NCBI GenBank assembly: GCA_938011245.1
Contig: CALLUJ010000023.1
Coordinates: forward strand, 1 to 37,474
DNA length: 37,474 bases
Direction of reading: 5' to 3'
From: an uncultured Aquimarina sp.
GTDB taxonomy: Bacteria > Bacteroidota > Bacteroidia > Flavobacteriales > Flavobacteriaceae
In this document: positions 7,981-16,333 of the stretch, piece after piece
Position numbering within the stretch: position 1 is the first letter of the stretch
How the letters are laid out: every line of letters starts with the position of its first letter
The notes under the pieces: generated by a model
Database searches by the model: none
Told to the model about the DNA's origin: nothing
Seen by the model: the letters and a program-made list of their open reading frames with translations, nothing else
Program-made: the position numbers and the translations under genes

Positions 7981-8160
7981 ACTATATATAGCAAATTGGG
8001 CGATTAGTGTTTAATCTCAAGGCTGTTGTCTATTTGCAAAGTCGCCAAATCTTTTAATTTGGCTTTATAAAGAAAAGATAAATCAAAATGCAAAAGTTTG
8101 GCTTAGTGCTTAATCGAAAATAACCGTTTATTTTCTGCCCTACTTTCTATATATTTAACG
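7981..8160. other. Structured noncoding stretch with direct repeats and a hairpin
   Basis: No ORF of note. It holds a 13-base direct repeat, TTAGTGTTTAATC at 8004-8016 and TTAGTGCTTAATC at 8103-8115, and a hairpin with arms GCCAAAT (8044-8050) and ATTTGGC (8057-8063) over a 6-base loop, followed by TTTATAAAG. The hairpin could terminate the amidase/WG transcript. The composition differs from ordinary AT-rich spacers here. It resembles the repeated spacer sequences seen around accessory genes in flavobacteria, but that impression cannot be verified without a genome search. Confidence 0.4.
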
Positions 8161-8169
8161 ATATATATT

Positions 8170-8202
8170 AAAACGGTTCAAGGACAAGCATTGAACCGTT
8201 TT
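8170..8202. terminator. Bidirectional terminator between the WG gene and metE
   Basis: Arms AAAACGGTTCAA (8170-8181) and TTGAACCGTTTT (8191-8202) form a perfect 12-base-pair stem with a 9-base loop, with T-rich sequence following on the plus strand and A/T-rich sequence on the other side. It lies 43 bases beyond the metE stop codon and can serve both converging transcripts. Confidence 0.8.
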
Positions 8203-8244
8203 TCTAATTAAATATTAAGTTGGATTATTTGAAATTTATTGCAA

Positions 8245-10554
8245 TTAACTTAAAACCACGTCATATTTGTTACGTAGCTTTTTAGCCGATATAACTAAAT
8301 TTTCTAAAGCAGATTTGGTTTCGGGCCAATCTCTAGTTTTTAGACCACAGTCTGGATTTACCCATATATTTTCTACAGGTAAAAGATCTGCAGCTTTATC
8401 AAGTAAATTTTCAATTTCTTTTTGACTAGGTACTCTTGGAGAGTGAATATCATATACTCCAGGACCAATTTCATTTGGATATTTAAAATCTACAAAAGCA
8501 TTTAGTAATTCCATTTCCGATCGAGAAGTTTCTATAGTAATTACATCGGCATCCATATCGGCAATGCTATCAATAATATCATTAAACTCAGAATAGCACA
8601 TATGAGTATGTATTTGTGTAACATCTTCAACACCACTAGCCGAAACTCTAAAGGCTTTAATAGCCCAGTCTAAATACGTTTTCCAATCTTTTTTTCTTAA
8701 AGGTAAACCTTCTCTAATAGCAGGTTCGTCTATTTGTATTACTTGGATGCCCGCTTTTTCTAAATCACAAACCTCATCTCTTATAGCTAAAGCTATTTGG
8801 TTACAGGTAACCGATCTGGGCTGGTCGTTTCTTACAAAAGACCATTGTAAAATAGTAACAGGACCAGTAAGCATTCCTTTAACCAATTTAGGGGTAAGCG
8901 ATTGCGCATAAGAAGACCACTTTACAGTCATAGCATTAGGTCTAGATACATCTCCAAAAATAATAGGAGGTTTAACACAACGGGTTCCATAGCTTTGAAC
9001 CCAACCAAACTGTGTAAATACAAATCCATCTAATTGTTCACCAAAATACTCTACCATATCGTTACGTTCAAACTCTCCATGAACCAGAACATCTAAACCT
9101 ACCTCTTCTTGGAAACGAATAGTTTCTTTGGTTTCTTTTGCTATAAAATTGTCATAAGCTTCAGAAGAGATATTAGACTTTTTATATTGAGCTCTTGCTT
9201 TTCTTACTTCTGTGGTTTGAGGAAACGAACCAATAGTTGTAGTTGGAAATAAAGGTAACTTTAATACTTCTCTTTGTTTGGATTGTCTGGTATTAAATTT
9301 AGATTTACGTTCTGCATCTTGTTCACTTAAACTACTAACACGTGTTTTTACTTGTGGATTATGAATTAGCGATGAAATAGTTTTATTTTGTACAGCTTTA
9401 GTATTGGCACCTAAAGCTTCAATTACTTTTTGATTGTTAGAATCTAAAATAATTTCTTTTAATAACGATACTTCTTCAACTTTTTGTTTTGCAAAGGATA
9501 ACCATTGTTTTACTTCTGCAGGTAATTTAGGGTTGTTACTTTCAAGTTCTAAATTATAAGGGCTGTGTAATAACGAGCAAGAAGAGGCAATCCATACACG
9601 GTCCTCTCCAAGTATATTTTTAACCTTTTCAATAAAACCTAACGAACTATTAAAATTGTTTTTCCAAACGTTTCGTCCATCGACAACTCCTAGAGATAGG
9701 GTTATGTTAGGTTGTAATGATTGATGGTTTAGTACTAGGTCTAAAGTTTTAGGGCTCCGTACAAGATCTAAATGAAGAATATCTACAGGTAATTTTAATA
9801 CAGTATCAATAGAGCTACCAAAACTATCGAAATAGCTAGTTAAGGCAATTTTTACTGATGAGGTTTCGTTGTTAAAAATTTTGTACACTTTTTCGAACAA
9901 TTCTTGTTCGATAGCGTTAAGCTCTGTGGCTAAAATAGGTTCGTCAATTTGAAGATATTCTACACCTAAAGCTTCTAATTCTTTTAATAAAGAAACATAA
10001 ATAGGAATTAAACTGTCTAATAACTCTAATCTATTAAAGCCAGCTTCTTTTTCCTTACCAATTAATAAAAAAGTAATAGGGCCAATAATAACAGGTTTTG
10101 TTTTAATACCTAGAGATAAAGCCTCTTTATATTCGGTTATAATTTTTTGAGTGTTTAATTTAAATTGTTGAGTTTTTACAAATTCAGGAACGATATAATG
10201 ATAATTGGTGTCGAACCATTTAGTCATTTCCATAGCCGTAACATCAATTCCTTCTTTTTGTAGACCTCTAGCCATAGCAAAATATTGCTCAAGACCTTCT
10301 AAGTTTTCAAAACGCTCGGGAATACATCCTAAGAGAATACAAGAATCTAATACTTGGTCGTATAATGAAAAATCGTTAGAGGGTATTAAATCTATATTTA
10401 GCTTACTTTGTTGCTGCCAGTTTTTTTGTTTAATACTAGTAGAAACTAAAGTTAATTCCTCTTTTGAAATTTTACCTTTCCAAAATTGTTCTATGGCTTT
10501 TTTAAGTTCTCTTTTTTCACCAACTCTTGGATGACCTAGGATATTAGTTTTCAT
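8245..10554 (-). CDS. metE: Cobalamin-independent methionine synthase MetE
   Basis: A 769-residue 5-methyltetrahydropteroyltriglutamate-homocysteine methyltransferase, which makes methionine in the cytoplasm without B12. The N-terminal barrel starts with ILGHPRVGEKRELKKA, the substrate-binding signature of the family. The C-terminal catalytic barrel starts near LPTTTIGSFPQT at about residue 435. Zinc ligands are visible as HMC (His651, Cys653) and in NPDCGLKTR (Cys736), the same spacing as E. coli MetE. The length is normal. It is transcribed divergently from an Lrp/AsnC gene across 130 bases. No cobalamin or SAM riboswitch is apparent upstream, so control probably lies with the neighbouring regulator. 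The terminator at 8170-8202 closes it. Confidence 0.97.
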   Translation of the reverse strand: MKTNILGHPRVGEKRELKKAIEQFWKGKISKEELTLVSTSIKQKNWQQQSKLNIDLIPSNDFSLYDQVLDSCILLGCIPERFENLEGLEQYFAMARGLQKEGIDVTAMEMTKWFDTNYHYIVPEFVKTQQFKLNTQKIITEYKEALSLGIKTKPVIIGPITFLLIGKEKEAGFNRLELLDSLIPIYVSLLKELEALGVEYLQIDEPILATELNAIEQELFEKVYKIFNNETSSVKIALTSYFDSFGSSIDTVLKLPVDILHLDLVRSPKTLDLVLNHQSLQPNITLSLGVVDGRNVWKNNFNSSLGFIEKVKNILGEDRVWIASSCSLLHSPYNLELESNNPKLPAEVKQWLSFAKQKVEEVSLLKEIILDSNNQKVIEALGANTKAVQNKTISSLIHNPQVKTRVSSLSEQDAERKSKFNTRQSKQREVLKLPLFPTTTIGSFPQTTEVRKARAQYKKSNISSEAYDNFIAKETKETIRFQEEVGLDVLVHGEFERNDMVEYFGEQLDGFVFTQFGWVQSYGTRCVKPPIIFGDVSRPNAMTVKWSSYAQSLTPKLVKGMLTGPVTILQWSFVRNDQPRSVTCNQIALAIRDEVCDLEKAGIQVIQIDEPAIREGLPLRKKDWKTYLDWAIKAFRVSASGVEDVTQIHTHMCYSEFNDIIDSIADMDADVITIETSRSEMELLNAFVDFKYPNEIGPGVYDIHSPRVPSQKEIENLLDKAADLLPVENIWVNPDCGLKTRDWPETKSALENLVISAKKLRNKYDVVLS

Positions 10555-10638
10555 TTATTTGTTATTTATAAATTCTGTACAAATATCATATTAATGGATT
10601 AAAAATCTTTATTTATGTTTAAATGAAGAGTATTTAGC

Positions 10639-10646
10639 TATATTTG
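10639..10646 (+). promoter_or_regulatory. Candidate -7 element for the Lrp-type gene
   Basis: TATATTTG fits the Bacteroidota TAnnTTTG -7 consensus and lies 38 bases before the regulator's ATG in the 130-base divergent spacer with metE. No clear TTTG -33 element was found at the expected distance, so the call is tentative. Confidence 0.35.
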
Positions 10647-10684
10647 ATTTATATAATGGTTTAATATTCTAAAACAGTAGTCAT

Positions 10685-11173
10685 ATGGATTCACGTATAG
10701 ATAAATTTTCTGCGGATACTTTGGACGACATAGATTGGAAGTTGTTAGAAATACTTCAAGAAAATGGAAAATTAACAACAAAAGAGATTGCTCAACGAGT
10801 GCATTTATCATCCACACCTGTTTATGAACGAATAAAACGTTTAGAAAAAGGAGGATATATACAAAATTATGTAGCTGTTTTAGATGCAGAACGAGTAGGA
10901 AAAGGACTTACGGTATTTTGTAACGTTACTTTAAAAGAGCATACTAAGGAAATAGGAAATCAGTTTGTGCAAGACATTACCTCGTTAAAGGAGGTAACAG
11001 AGTGTTATAATATTTCTGGAGATTATGATTTTTTATTAAAAATAATGGTAAGAGATATGAAACATTATCAATCCTTTGTAATTAATGAATTAGGATTAAT
11101 TAAAAATATAGGAAGTGCCCATAGTACTTTTGTTATGGGTGTTATAAAACATTCGTATGCTATACCTTTATAA
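10685..11173 (+). CDS. Lrp/AsnC family transcriptional regulator
   Basis: A 162-residue regulator. A winged helix-turn-helix occupies about residues 14-65 (DDIDWKLLEILQENGKLTTKEIAQRVHLSSTPVYERIKRLEKGGYI), followed by the RAM ligand-binding and oligomerisation domain at about 80-155 (VTECYNISGDYDFLLKIMV, the Gly-Asp-Tyr-Asp block typical of the family). These proteins sense amino acids and act as octamers or dimers on promoter DNA. The divergent position next to metE makes methionine biosynthesis the most likely target, which is an inference from context. It ends 34 bases before the convergent end of hisC, so his genes are a second possible target. No strong terminator is visible in that short spacer. 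Confidence 0.92.
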   Translation: MDSRIDKFSADTLDDIDWKLLEILQENGKLTTKEIAQRVHLSSTPVYERIKRLEKGGYIQNYVAVLDAERVGKGLTVFCNVTLKEHTKEIGNQFVQDITSLKEVTECYNISGDYDFLLKIMVRDMKHYQSFVINELGLIKNIGSAHSTFVMGVIKHSYAIPL

Positions 11174-11206
11174 AAGATATTTTTATAGAAAAAATATAGG
11201 TTTTAG

Positions 11207-12247
11207 TTACAGTGTTTTTAATACATCAATTAATAATTTATTCTCTTCTGGAGTTCCTATAGTAAAACGTAAAGTATTTTCACAAAGTGCTTGAGTGGTA
11301 CGGTTTCTAATAACAATTCCTTTAGTAAGTAGTTGGTTGTATCGTTTAGTAGCATTATCTACTTTAGCTAAAACAAAATTAGCTTTACTAGGGTATATTT
11401 TAGTTACATATGGAAGTGTTTCTAAAGCCGAAATTAGTAGGTTACGTTGCTCTAAAATTAATTGAATTTCCTTTTGTATAGCATTGGTATCTAAAATCCT
11501 TTTTAAAGCTTTTTGCTGTGTCAGTTCGTTTACGTTATATGGCGGTTTAATTTTATTTAACACAGAAATAATTTCAGCAGAAGCAAAACATAAACCTAAA
11601 CGTATTCCTGCTAAGCCATAAGCTTTAGATAGGGTTTGGGTAATAACAAGATTAGGGTAGTTATTTAATTGAGAAACCCAACTTTCTTGGTCTGAAAAAT
11701 CAATGTAAGCTTCATCGATAATAACTAATCCATTAAAACTTTTTAAGAGTTTAGTAATGCTTTCAAAAGAAATACTATTTCCCGTTGGGTTATTAGGAGA
11801 ACAAATAAATAACATTTTTGTATTTGTAGAAATACAGTTTAATATTTTTTCTACATCGGGCTGAAAATTAGGTAATAATTCAACTTTACGCTCTTCTATT
11901 TCATTAAGATTTGCCAATACAGTGTACATACCGTAGGTAGGAGGTAAACTAATAATATTATCTTCTTTGGGTTGGCAAAAAGCACGAAATAGTAAATCTA
12001 AAACTTCATCACTTCCGTTTCCTAAAAGTACCTGAGAGCTATTCACTTTTTTTTGTTTGGCTATAACCTGTTTTAAGTTACGCTGTTGTGGATCGGGGTA
12101 ACGATTAACACCATTTTCGTATGGATTTTCATTAGCATCTAGAAATACCATTTTAGAGCCGTTGGAAACATACTCGTCCCTAGCAGAACTATAAGGACGC
12201 ATTGCTTTAACATTTTCCCGTATAATTGAATTTAAATCGAATTTCAT
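11207..12247 (-). CDS. hisC: Histidinol-phosphate aminotransferase HisC
   Basis: A 346-residue PLP-dependent aminotransferase of fold type I that converts imidazole acetol phosphate and glutamate to histidinol phosphate. Motifs seen: SPNNPTGN (substrate and cofactor pocket), VIIDEAYIDFS (Asp/Tyr contacts to PLP) and TLSKAYGLAGIRLG with the Schiff-base lysine. The C-terminal RFTIGTPEEN carries the phosphate-binding Arg. The length is standard. It is the last gene of the hisG-hisD-hisC order, 107 bases after hisD and with no independent terminator seen between them. The downstream neighbour is convergent, so the his operon stops here in this locus. Confidence 0.95.
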   Translation of the reverse strand: MKFDLNSIIRENVKAMRPYSSARDEYVSNGSKMVFLDANENPYENGVNRYPDPQQRNLKQVIAKQKKVNSSQVLLGNGSDEVLDLLFRAFCQPKEDNIISLPPTYGMYTVLANLNEIEERKVELLPNFQPDVEKILNCISTNTKMLFICSPNNPTGNSISFESITKLLKSFNGLVIIDEAYIDFSDQESWVSQLNNYPNLVITQTLSKAYGLAGIRLGLCFASAEIISVLNKIKPPYNVNELTQQKALKRILDTNAIQKEIQLILEQRNLLISALETLPYVTKIYPSKANFVLAKVDNATKRYNQLLTKGIVIRNRTTQALCENTLRFTIGTPEENKLLIDVLKTL

Positions 12248-12354
12248 TTGTTTGTTTTTAAAGAACAGGAGGATATTAAGTGAAAAGAAAATAGAGTAAA
12301 TAAAAAATAAGAGTAAAATTTATTTCTTCTATTCTAATATTTCAATACCTAATA

Positions 12355-13638
12355 TTATTTAATATCCTTTAGCCTTAGTGTAACTGCGTTTTTATGTGCT
12401 TGTAAGCCTTCGGCTTCAGCCATAAGCTCTATAGCATTACCAATATGTTGAATCCCAGTTTTAGATATTTTTTGAAAGGTCATACTCTTCATAAAGGTAT
12501 CTAAATTTACACCACTGTAATTTTTAGCATAACCATTTGTAGGCAGTGTATGGTTAGTTCCAGAGGCATAATCTCCAGCGCTTTCGGGGGTATAATTCCC
12601 AATAAAAACAGAGCCTGCATTTATAATGTTGTTAATATAAAAGTCTTCGTTTTTAACACAAACAATAAAATGTTCTGGTCCATACTCATTAATTAAGTCT
12701 AAAGCAATAGTATCATTTTCTATATAGATTAATTTTGAATTTTGAATTGCAGCAGTAGCAATTTCTATGCGTGGTAATTGTGCTAGTTGTTTTTCTATAG
12801 CTATTTCTGTCTGTTCAATTAACTTTTTAGAAGTAGATACTAAAATTACCTGACTGTCTTTTCCATGCTCTGCTTGGCTTAATAAATCGGATGCAACAAA
12901 CTCTGGATTGGCTGTATCGTCGGCAACAACAAGAAGCTCGCTTGGACCCGCAGGCATATCTATGGCTATTCCATGTTTGGTGGCTAGTTGTTTAGCAACT
13001 GTTACAAACTGGTTTCCAGGACCAAATACTTTATATACTTTAGGAATGGTTTCCGTTCCAAAACACATTCCTGCAATGGCTTGTATTCCTCCAACTTTAC
13101 ATATTTTAGTAACTCCACAAAGATGTGCTGTATATAAAATGGCAGGATTAATTTTTCCTTCATTATTAGGAGGAGAACATAGAACAATTTCCTCGCAACC
13201 TGCAATTTTAGCAGGAATTACTAACATTAAAATGGTAGAAAATAAAGGTGCTGTTCCGCCAGGGATATATAATCCAACCTTTTGTATGGGACGTTTTTCT
13301 TGCCAGCAAGATACACCAGGAGCTGTTTCTACAAATATACGAGTCGTTTTTTGTGCTTCATGAAAACGCTCAATATTACCTTTAGCTAGTTGAATAGCTT
13401 TTTTTAAATCTTCGGAAACCAAACTAGAAGCTTCCTCTATTTCATGCGAGCTTACTAAAATAGTTTCTAAAGTAACGTTATCAAAACGTTGTGTGTAATT
13501 ACGAATGGCATTATCTCCGTTGTTTTGAACATCCGTAAAAACTTCTTCAACAGTACTTTCGATATCGGAAACTGTTTTTGTTGGTCGTTCTAAAATAGAA
13601 GACCATTTCGACGGTATGGGATTATATATTTTTTTCAT
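12355..13638 (-). CDS. hisD: Histidinol dehydrogenase HisD
   Basis: A 427-residue zinc- and NAD-dependent enzyme that catalyses the last two steps of histidine synthesis, histidinol to histidine. Clear blocks are VGLYIPGGTAPLFST, VFGPGNQFVTVAKQL, MPAGPSELLVVAD and LLSQAEHGKDSQ, a family signature with metal and base residues. YGPEHFI and ESAGDYASGTNHTLPT contain the conserved catalytic Glu/His and metal ligands. The C-terminal AEAEGLQAHKNAVTLR closes the active site of the partner subunit in the homodimer. It sits 61 bases downstream of hisG and belongs to the leader-controlled his operon. Confidence 0.97.
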   Translation of the reverse strand: MKKIYNPIPSKWSSILERPTKTVSDIESTVEEVFTDVQNNGDNAIRNYTQRFDNVTLETILVSSHEIEEASSLVSEDLKKAIQLAKGNIERFHEAQKTTRIFVETAPGVSCWQEKRPIQKVGLYIPGGTAPLFSTILMLVIPAKIAGCEEIVLCSPPNNEGKINPAILYTAHLCGVTKICKVGGIQAIAGMCFGTETIPKVYKVFGPGNQFVTVAKQLATKHGIAIDMPAGPSELLVVADDTANPEFVASDLLSQAEHGKDSQVILVSTSKKLIEQTEIAIEKQLAQLPRIEIATAAIQNSKLIYIENDTIALDLINEYGPEHFIVCVKNEDFYINNIINAGSVFIGNYTPESAGDYASGTNHTLPTNGYAKNYSGVNLDTFMKSMTFQKISKTGIQHIGNAIELMAEAEGLQAHKNAVTLRLKDIK

Positions 13639-13699
13639 TCAAAATAAAGTTTTAGATATGGATTACTTTAGATAAGTGTCCATTTGTACTTTATATAGT

Positions 13700-14560
13700 T
13701 TACAAAACCATTTTTTCTATTGGACAAACTAAAATACCTTCTGCTCCTGCAATTTTTAATTCGTCGATTACTTCCCAAAATTTATTCTTTTGGATAACAG
13801 TATGTACACTAGACCATCCTTCTTCTGCTAATGGCAAAATAGTAGGGCTTCGCATTCCAGGAAGTATCTTTATAATGCTATCTAACTTATTGTTAGGTGC
13901 ATTTAATAAAATGTATTTAGAATTACGTGCTTTTAAAACGGCTTTAATTCTAAATTGAAGTTTTTCTAATATAATTTTAGCTTCTGCTGAAATAGTTGGA
14001 GAAACAGCAAGAACAGCTTCTGAAGTAAGCATAACTTCTACCTCTTTAAGGTTGTTTTTAAAAAGAGTACTTCCACTAGAAACGATATCACATATGGCAT
14101 CTGCTAAACCAATATTAGGAGCTATTTCTACCGAACCTGATATTTGATGGATCTCGTAATTTATCCCTTTATCGGATAGATACTGGTTTACAGTATTGGG
14201 GTAAGAAGTGGCAATTCTTTTCCCATCCAAATCTTTTACAGAAGTATATTCGGAATCTTTAGGAATTGCCAAAGAGACTTTACATTTAGAAAAATTTAAA
14301 TGCTCTACTATAGAAATATCTTTGCCTTTTTCTATAAGTACGTTTTCTCCTATAATGGCAATATCTACAACGCCATCTTTTAGGTATTGAGGAATGTCTC
14401 CGTTTCTAAGAAACATTACTTCCATAGGAAAATTAGAAGCTAGGGCTTTAAGTTGATCCTTTCCATTTTCAATAGAAATTCCACAATCTTTAAGAATCTT
14501 TATAGAATCCTCGTTAAGGCGCCCGCTTTTTTGAATGGCAATTCTAAGTTTTGTTTGCAT
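13700..14560 (-). CDS. hisG: ATP phosphoribosyltransferase HisG, long form
   Basis: A 286-residue enzyme for the first committed step of histidine synthesis, joining PRPP and ATP. The catalytic part shows LRIAIQKSGRL, VDIAIIGENVLIEKG and the PRPP-binding segment around DIVSSGSTLFKNNL. The C-terminal part from about residue 212 (EEGWSSVHTVIQ and AEGILVCPIEKM) is the ACT-like regulatory domain of the long, hexameric, histidine-inhibited form, so HisZ is not needed. It is the first gene of hisGDC. The leader peptide and attenuator at 14638-14752 lie directly upstream and add transcriptional control to feedback inhibition. Confidence 0.97.
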   Translation of the reverse strand: MQTKLRIAIQKSGRLNEDSIKILKDCGISIENGKDQLKALASNFPMEVMFLRNGDIPQYLKDGVVDIAIIGENVLIEKGKDISIVEHLNFSKCKVSLAIPKDSEYTSVKDLDGKRIATSYPNTVNQYLSDKGINYEIHQISGSVEIAPNIGLADAICDIVSSGSTLFKNNLKEVEVMLTSEAVLAVSPTISAEAKIILEKLQFRIKAVLKARNSKYILLNAPNNKLDSIIKILPGMRSPTILPLAEEGWSSVHTVIQKNKFWEVIDELKIAGAEGILVCPIEKMVL

Positions 14561-14639
14561 TTTATAAATCTTTTTCTAAGCTAATTCTGGTATATTCACA
14601 GTTTAAAGATTAGTCTACAAATAATATTGTAACACTAAA

Positions 14640-14669
14640 AAAACCCGTTTGAAACTTCAAACGGGTTTT
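14640..14669 (-). terminator. his attenuator terminator hairpin
   Basis: Arms AAAACCCGTTTGAA (14640-14653) and TTCAAACGGGTTTT (14656-14669) are perfectly complementary. On the minus strand the stem is followed by an uninterrupted T tract (about seven) toward hisG. It lies between the His-rich leader peptide and hisG, as a transcription attenuator should. The CGGGT of the descending arm could also pair with ACCCG within the leader coding sequence, a possible antiterminator, but this pairing is short and unproven. Confidence 0.85.
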
Positions 14670-14695
14670 AGTATTTTATACAAAAGCATAACCAA

Positions 14696-14752
14696 CTAAC
14701 TCGCTTGAGCGGGTAATTTTAAATGATGATGGTTTACACATAGTAGTTTCAT
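14696..14752 (-). CDS. hisL: his operon leader peptide
   Basis: An 18-codon minus-strand ORF reads MKLLCVNHHHLKLPAQAS then TAG. Three consecutive CAT codons at positions 8-10, located upstream of a T-tailed hairpin and hisG, are the hallmark of a histidine attenuation leader. When charged tRNA-His is scarce, ribosomes should stall on the His run and the downstream terminator should be avoided. The peptide was read directly from the sequence. The mechanism is by analogy with the enteric his leader. The stop codon is 26 bases upstream of the hairpin. Confidence 0.85.
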   Translation of the reverse strand: MKLLCVNHHHLKLPAQAS

Positions 14753-14768
14753 AATCCTATTTATTCAA

Positions 14769-14776
14769 CAAAAATA
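14769..14776 (-). promoter_or_regulatory. Candidate -7 element for the his leader transcript
   Basis: The minus strand reads TATTTTTG here, a match to TAnnTTTG, 16 bases before the leader peptide ATG. A convincing -33 TTTG is not visible at the expected distance. The rest of the spacer up to 15040, which must also hold the sugar permease promoter, shows only AT-rich sequence to me. Confidence 0.35.
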
Positions 14777-15040
14777 AATAAATCTATGCGTATAGTATAT
14801 ATTTAGAAGCTTATTTTTTAGTTATAGAATGCAGAATAATTGAAAAGTTTTCTTTTTTTATATTATTTTAGAGAACCTTCTTAGCTCTATTAATAAGAAA
14901 AATAGGTTCAATTTTAATTTTCTAATTCTTTAATTAGCGTTTATAGTGCTTCTAATAAAGAAATTTAAGCAAGTTTGTAATTCCACAGAAATTAAAATAC
15001 TATTAACGGAAAGTAGAAAAACTAACAATAATAAATTAAA

Positions 15041-16333
15041 ATGTTAAAAACGAAAACTAAAAAAGATTATATATATCAGTTAATAATAGTAGGGGTGCTT
15101 TTTGCTGTATTTGGATTTGTTACATGGGTAAACGGAATTTTAATTCCTTTTCTAAAAAAATCTTGCGAATTAAACGATCAACAAGCTTTTTATGTTACAA
15201 CCGCTTTTTTTGCCGCTTACTTTTTTTTAGCTCTACCATCTTCTTGGATTTTAGGAAAATTAGGAACAAAAAAAGGAATGTCTGTAGGTTTGTTAATTAT
15301 GGCAGTAGGTTGTTTTGTTTTTGTTTCTGCAGCTTCCGATAGGTCGTATCCAATTTTTTTAATGGGACTTTTTATTGTTGGGATGGGATTAGCTTTGTTA
15401 CAAACTGCCGCTAACCCCTATGTTAGTGTTATAGGTCCTATAGAGTCTGCTGCAACTCGTATAAGTATTATGGGTATTTGTAATAAATTAGCGGGAATTT
15501 TGGCTAATATTTTATTTGGAACAATATTGCTAAAAAACGCTAGTGGAATTCAAAAGAAACTAGAGGTAACTACAGATTTTGAAGAGAAACAACAACAATT
15601 ACAAGAATTAGCAAATAGGGTAGAGCTACCTTATATTGTTTTAGCTGTTTTTTTAATAATTATTGCTATTATAATTTATAAGTCATCATTACCCGATATT
15701 AAAGAGCAAGTATCAAATAATGATTCTGGTGAAACTTATTTGTCAAAAGGAAAAACTTCTATTTTTCAGTTTCCACATGTTATTTTAGGAGCTATAGCTA
15801 TATTTATGTACGTGGGAGCAGAGGTAATGGCAGGAGAGTTAATTACAATTTATGGTAAAAACTTAGGTTTTTCGGATGATACGTCTAAATTCTTTGCAAT
15901 TTTTGGTTTAACAGGGCTTTTAGTAGGATACATTACCAATATAATTCTTATTCCTAAGTATGTTAAACAAGAAAGTTGGTTGGTTATTTCTACTTTTTTA
16001 GGAATAATACTTACAGTACTATCATACTTTGTTACAGGGTCTATTGCTGTTGGGTGTTTAGCTTCTCTAGGTTTTGCAAACGCCGTTATGTGGCCTGCTA
16101 TTTTTCCACTAGGAATTAGAGATCTAGGAACATTTTCAAATAAAGGCTCTGCATTATTAGTTATGGGTATAGCAGGTGGAGCACTAATTCCACCATTTTA
16201 CGGATGGCTATACACCGAAGGAAACGTCTTCGGGTTTAATTTTAAATCGGCCTTTGTTTTTGTAATGCTCTTGTGTTATTTGTACATTTTATGGTTTGCT
16301 AAAAAAGGACATAAAATTGGTTTTAATAACTAA
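15041..16333 (+). CDS. Sugar MFS transporter, FucP/GluP-like
   Basis: A 430-residue, 12-helix major facilitator of the fucose/glucose-galactose:proton symporter group. The first helix starts at about residue 10 (YQLIIVGVLFAVFGFVTWVNGILIPFL), and LQTAANPYVSVIGP is the diagnostic block between helices 4 and 5 of this group. A hydrophilic central loop with QQQLQELANRVELPY separates the two six-helix halves. The second half has the GAEVMAGELI and IFPLGIRDLG blocks. The exact sugar cannot be told. It is monocistronic as far as visible: divergent from the his leader and followed by an 874-base gap. No regulator or glycan-degrading gene is adjacent. Confidence 0.9.
   Translation: MLKTKTKKDYIYQLIIVGVLFAVFGFVTWVNGILIPFLKKSCELNDQQAFYVTTAFFAAYFFLALPSSWILGKLGTKKGMSVGLLIMAVGCFVFVSAASDRSYPIFLMGLFIVGMGLALLQTAANPYVSVIGPIESAATRISIMGICNKLAGILANILFGTILLKNASGIQKKLEVTTDFEEKQQQLQELANRVELPYIVLAVFLIIIAIIIYKSSLPDIKEQVSNNDSGETYLSKGKTSIFQFPHVILGAIAIFMYVGAEVMAGELITIYGKNLGFSDDTSKFFAIFGLTGLLVGYITNIILIPKYVKQESWLVISTFLGIILTVLSYFVTGSIAVGCLASLGFANAVMWPAIFPLGIRDLGTFSNKGSALLVMGIAGGALIPPFYGWLYTEGNVFGFNFKSAFVFVMLLCYLYILWFAKKGHKIGFNN

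Noticed and set aside
10205-13363. Plus-strand ORFs antisense to metE and hisD (10205-10534, 12908-13363)
   Set aside because: They lie entirely within clear minus-strand enzymes and have no family features.
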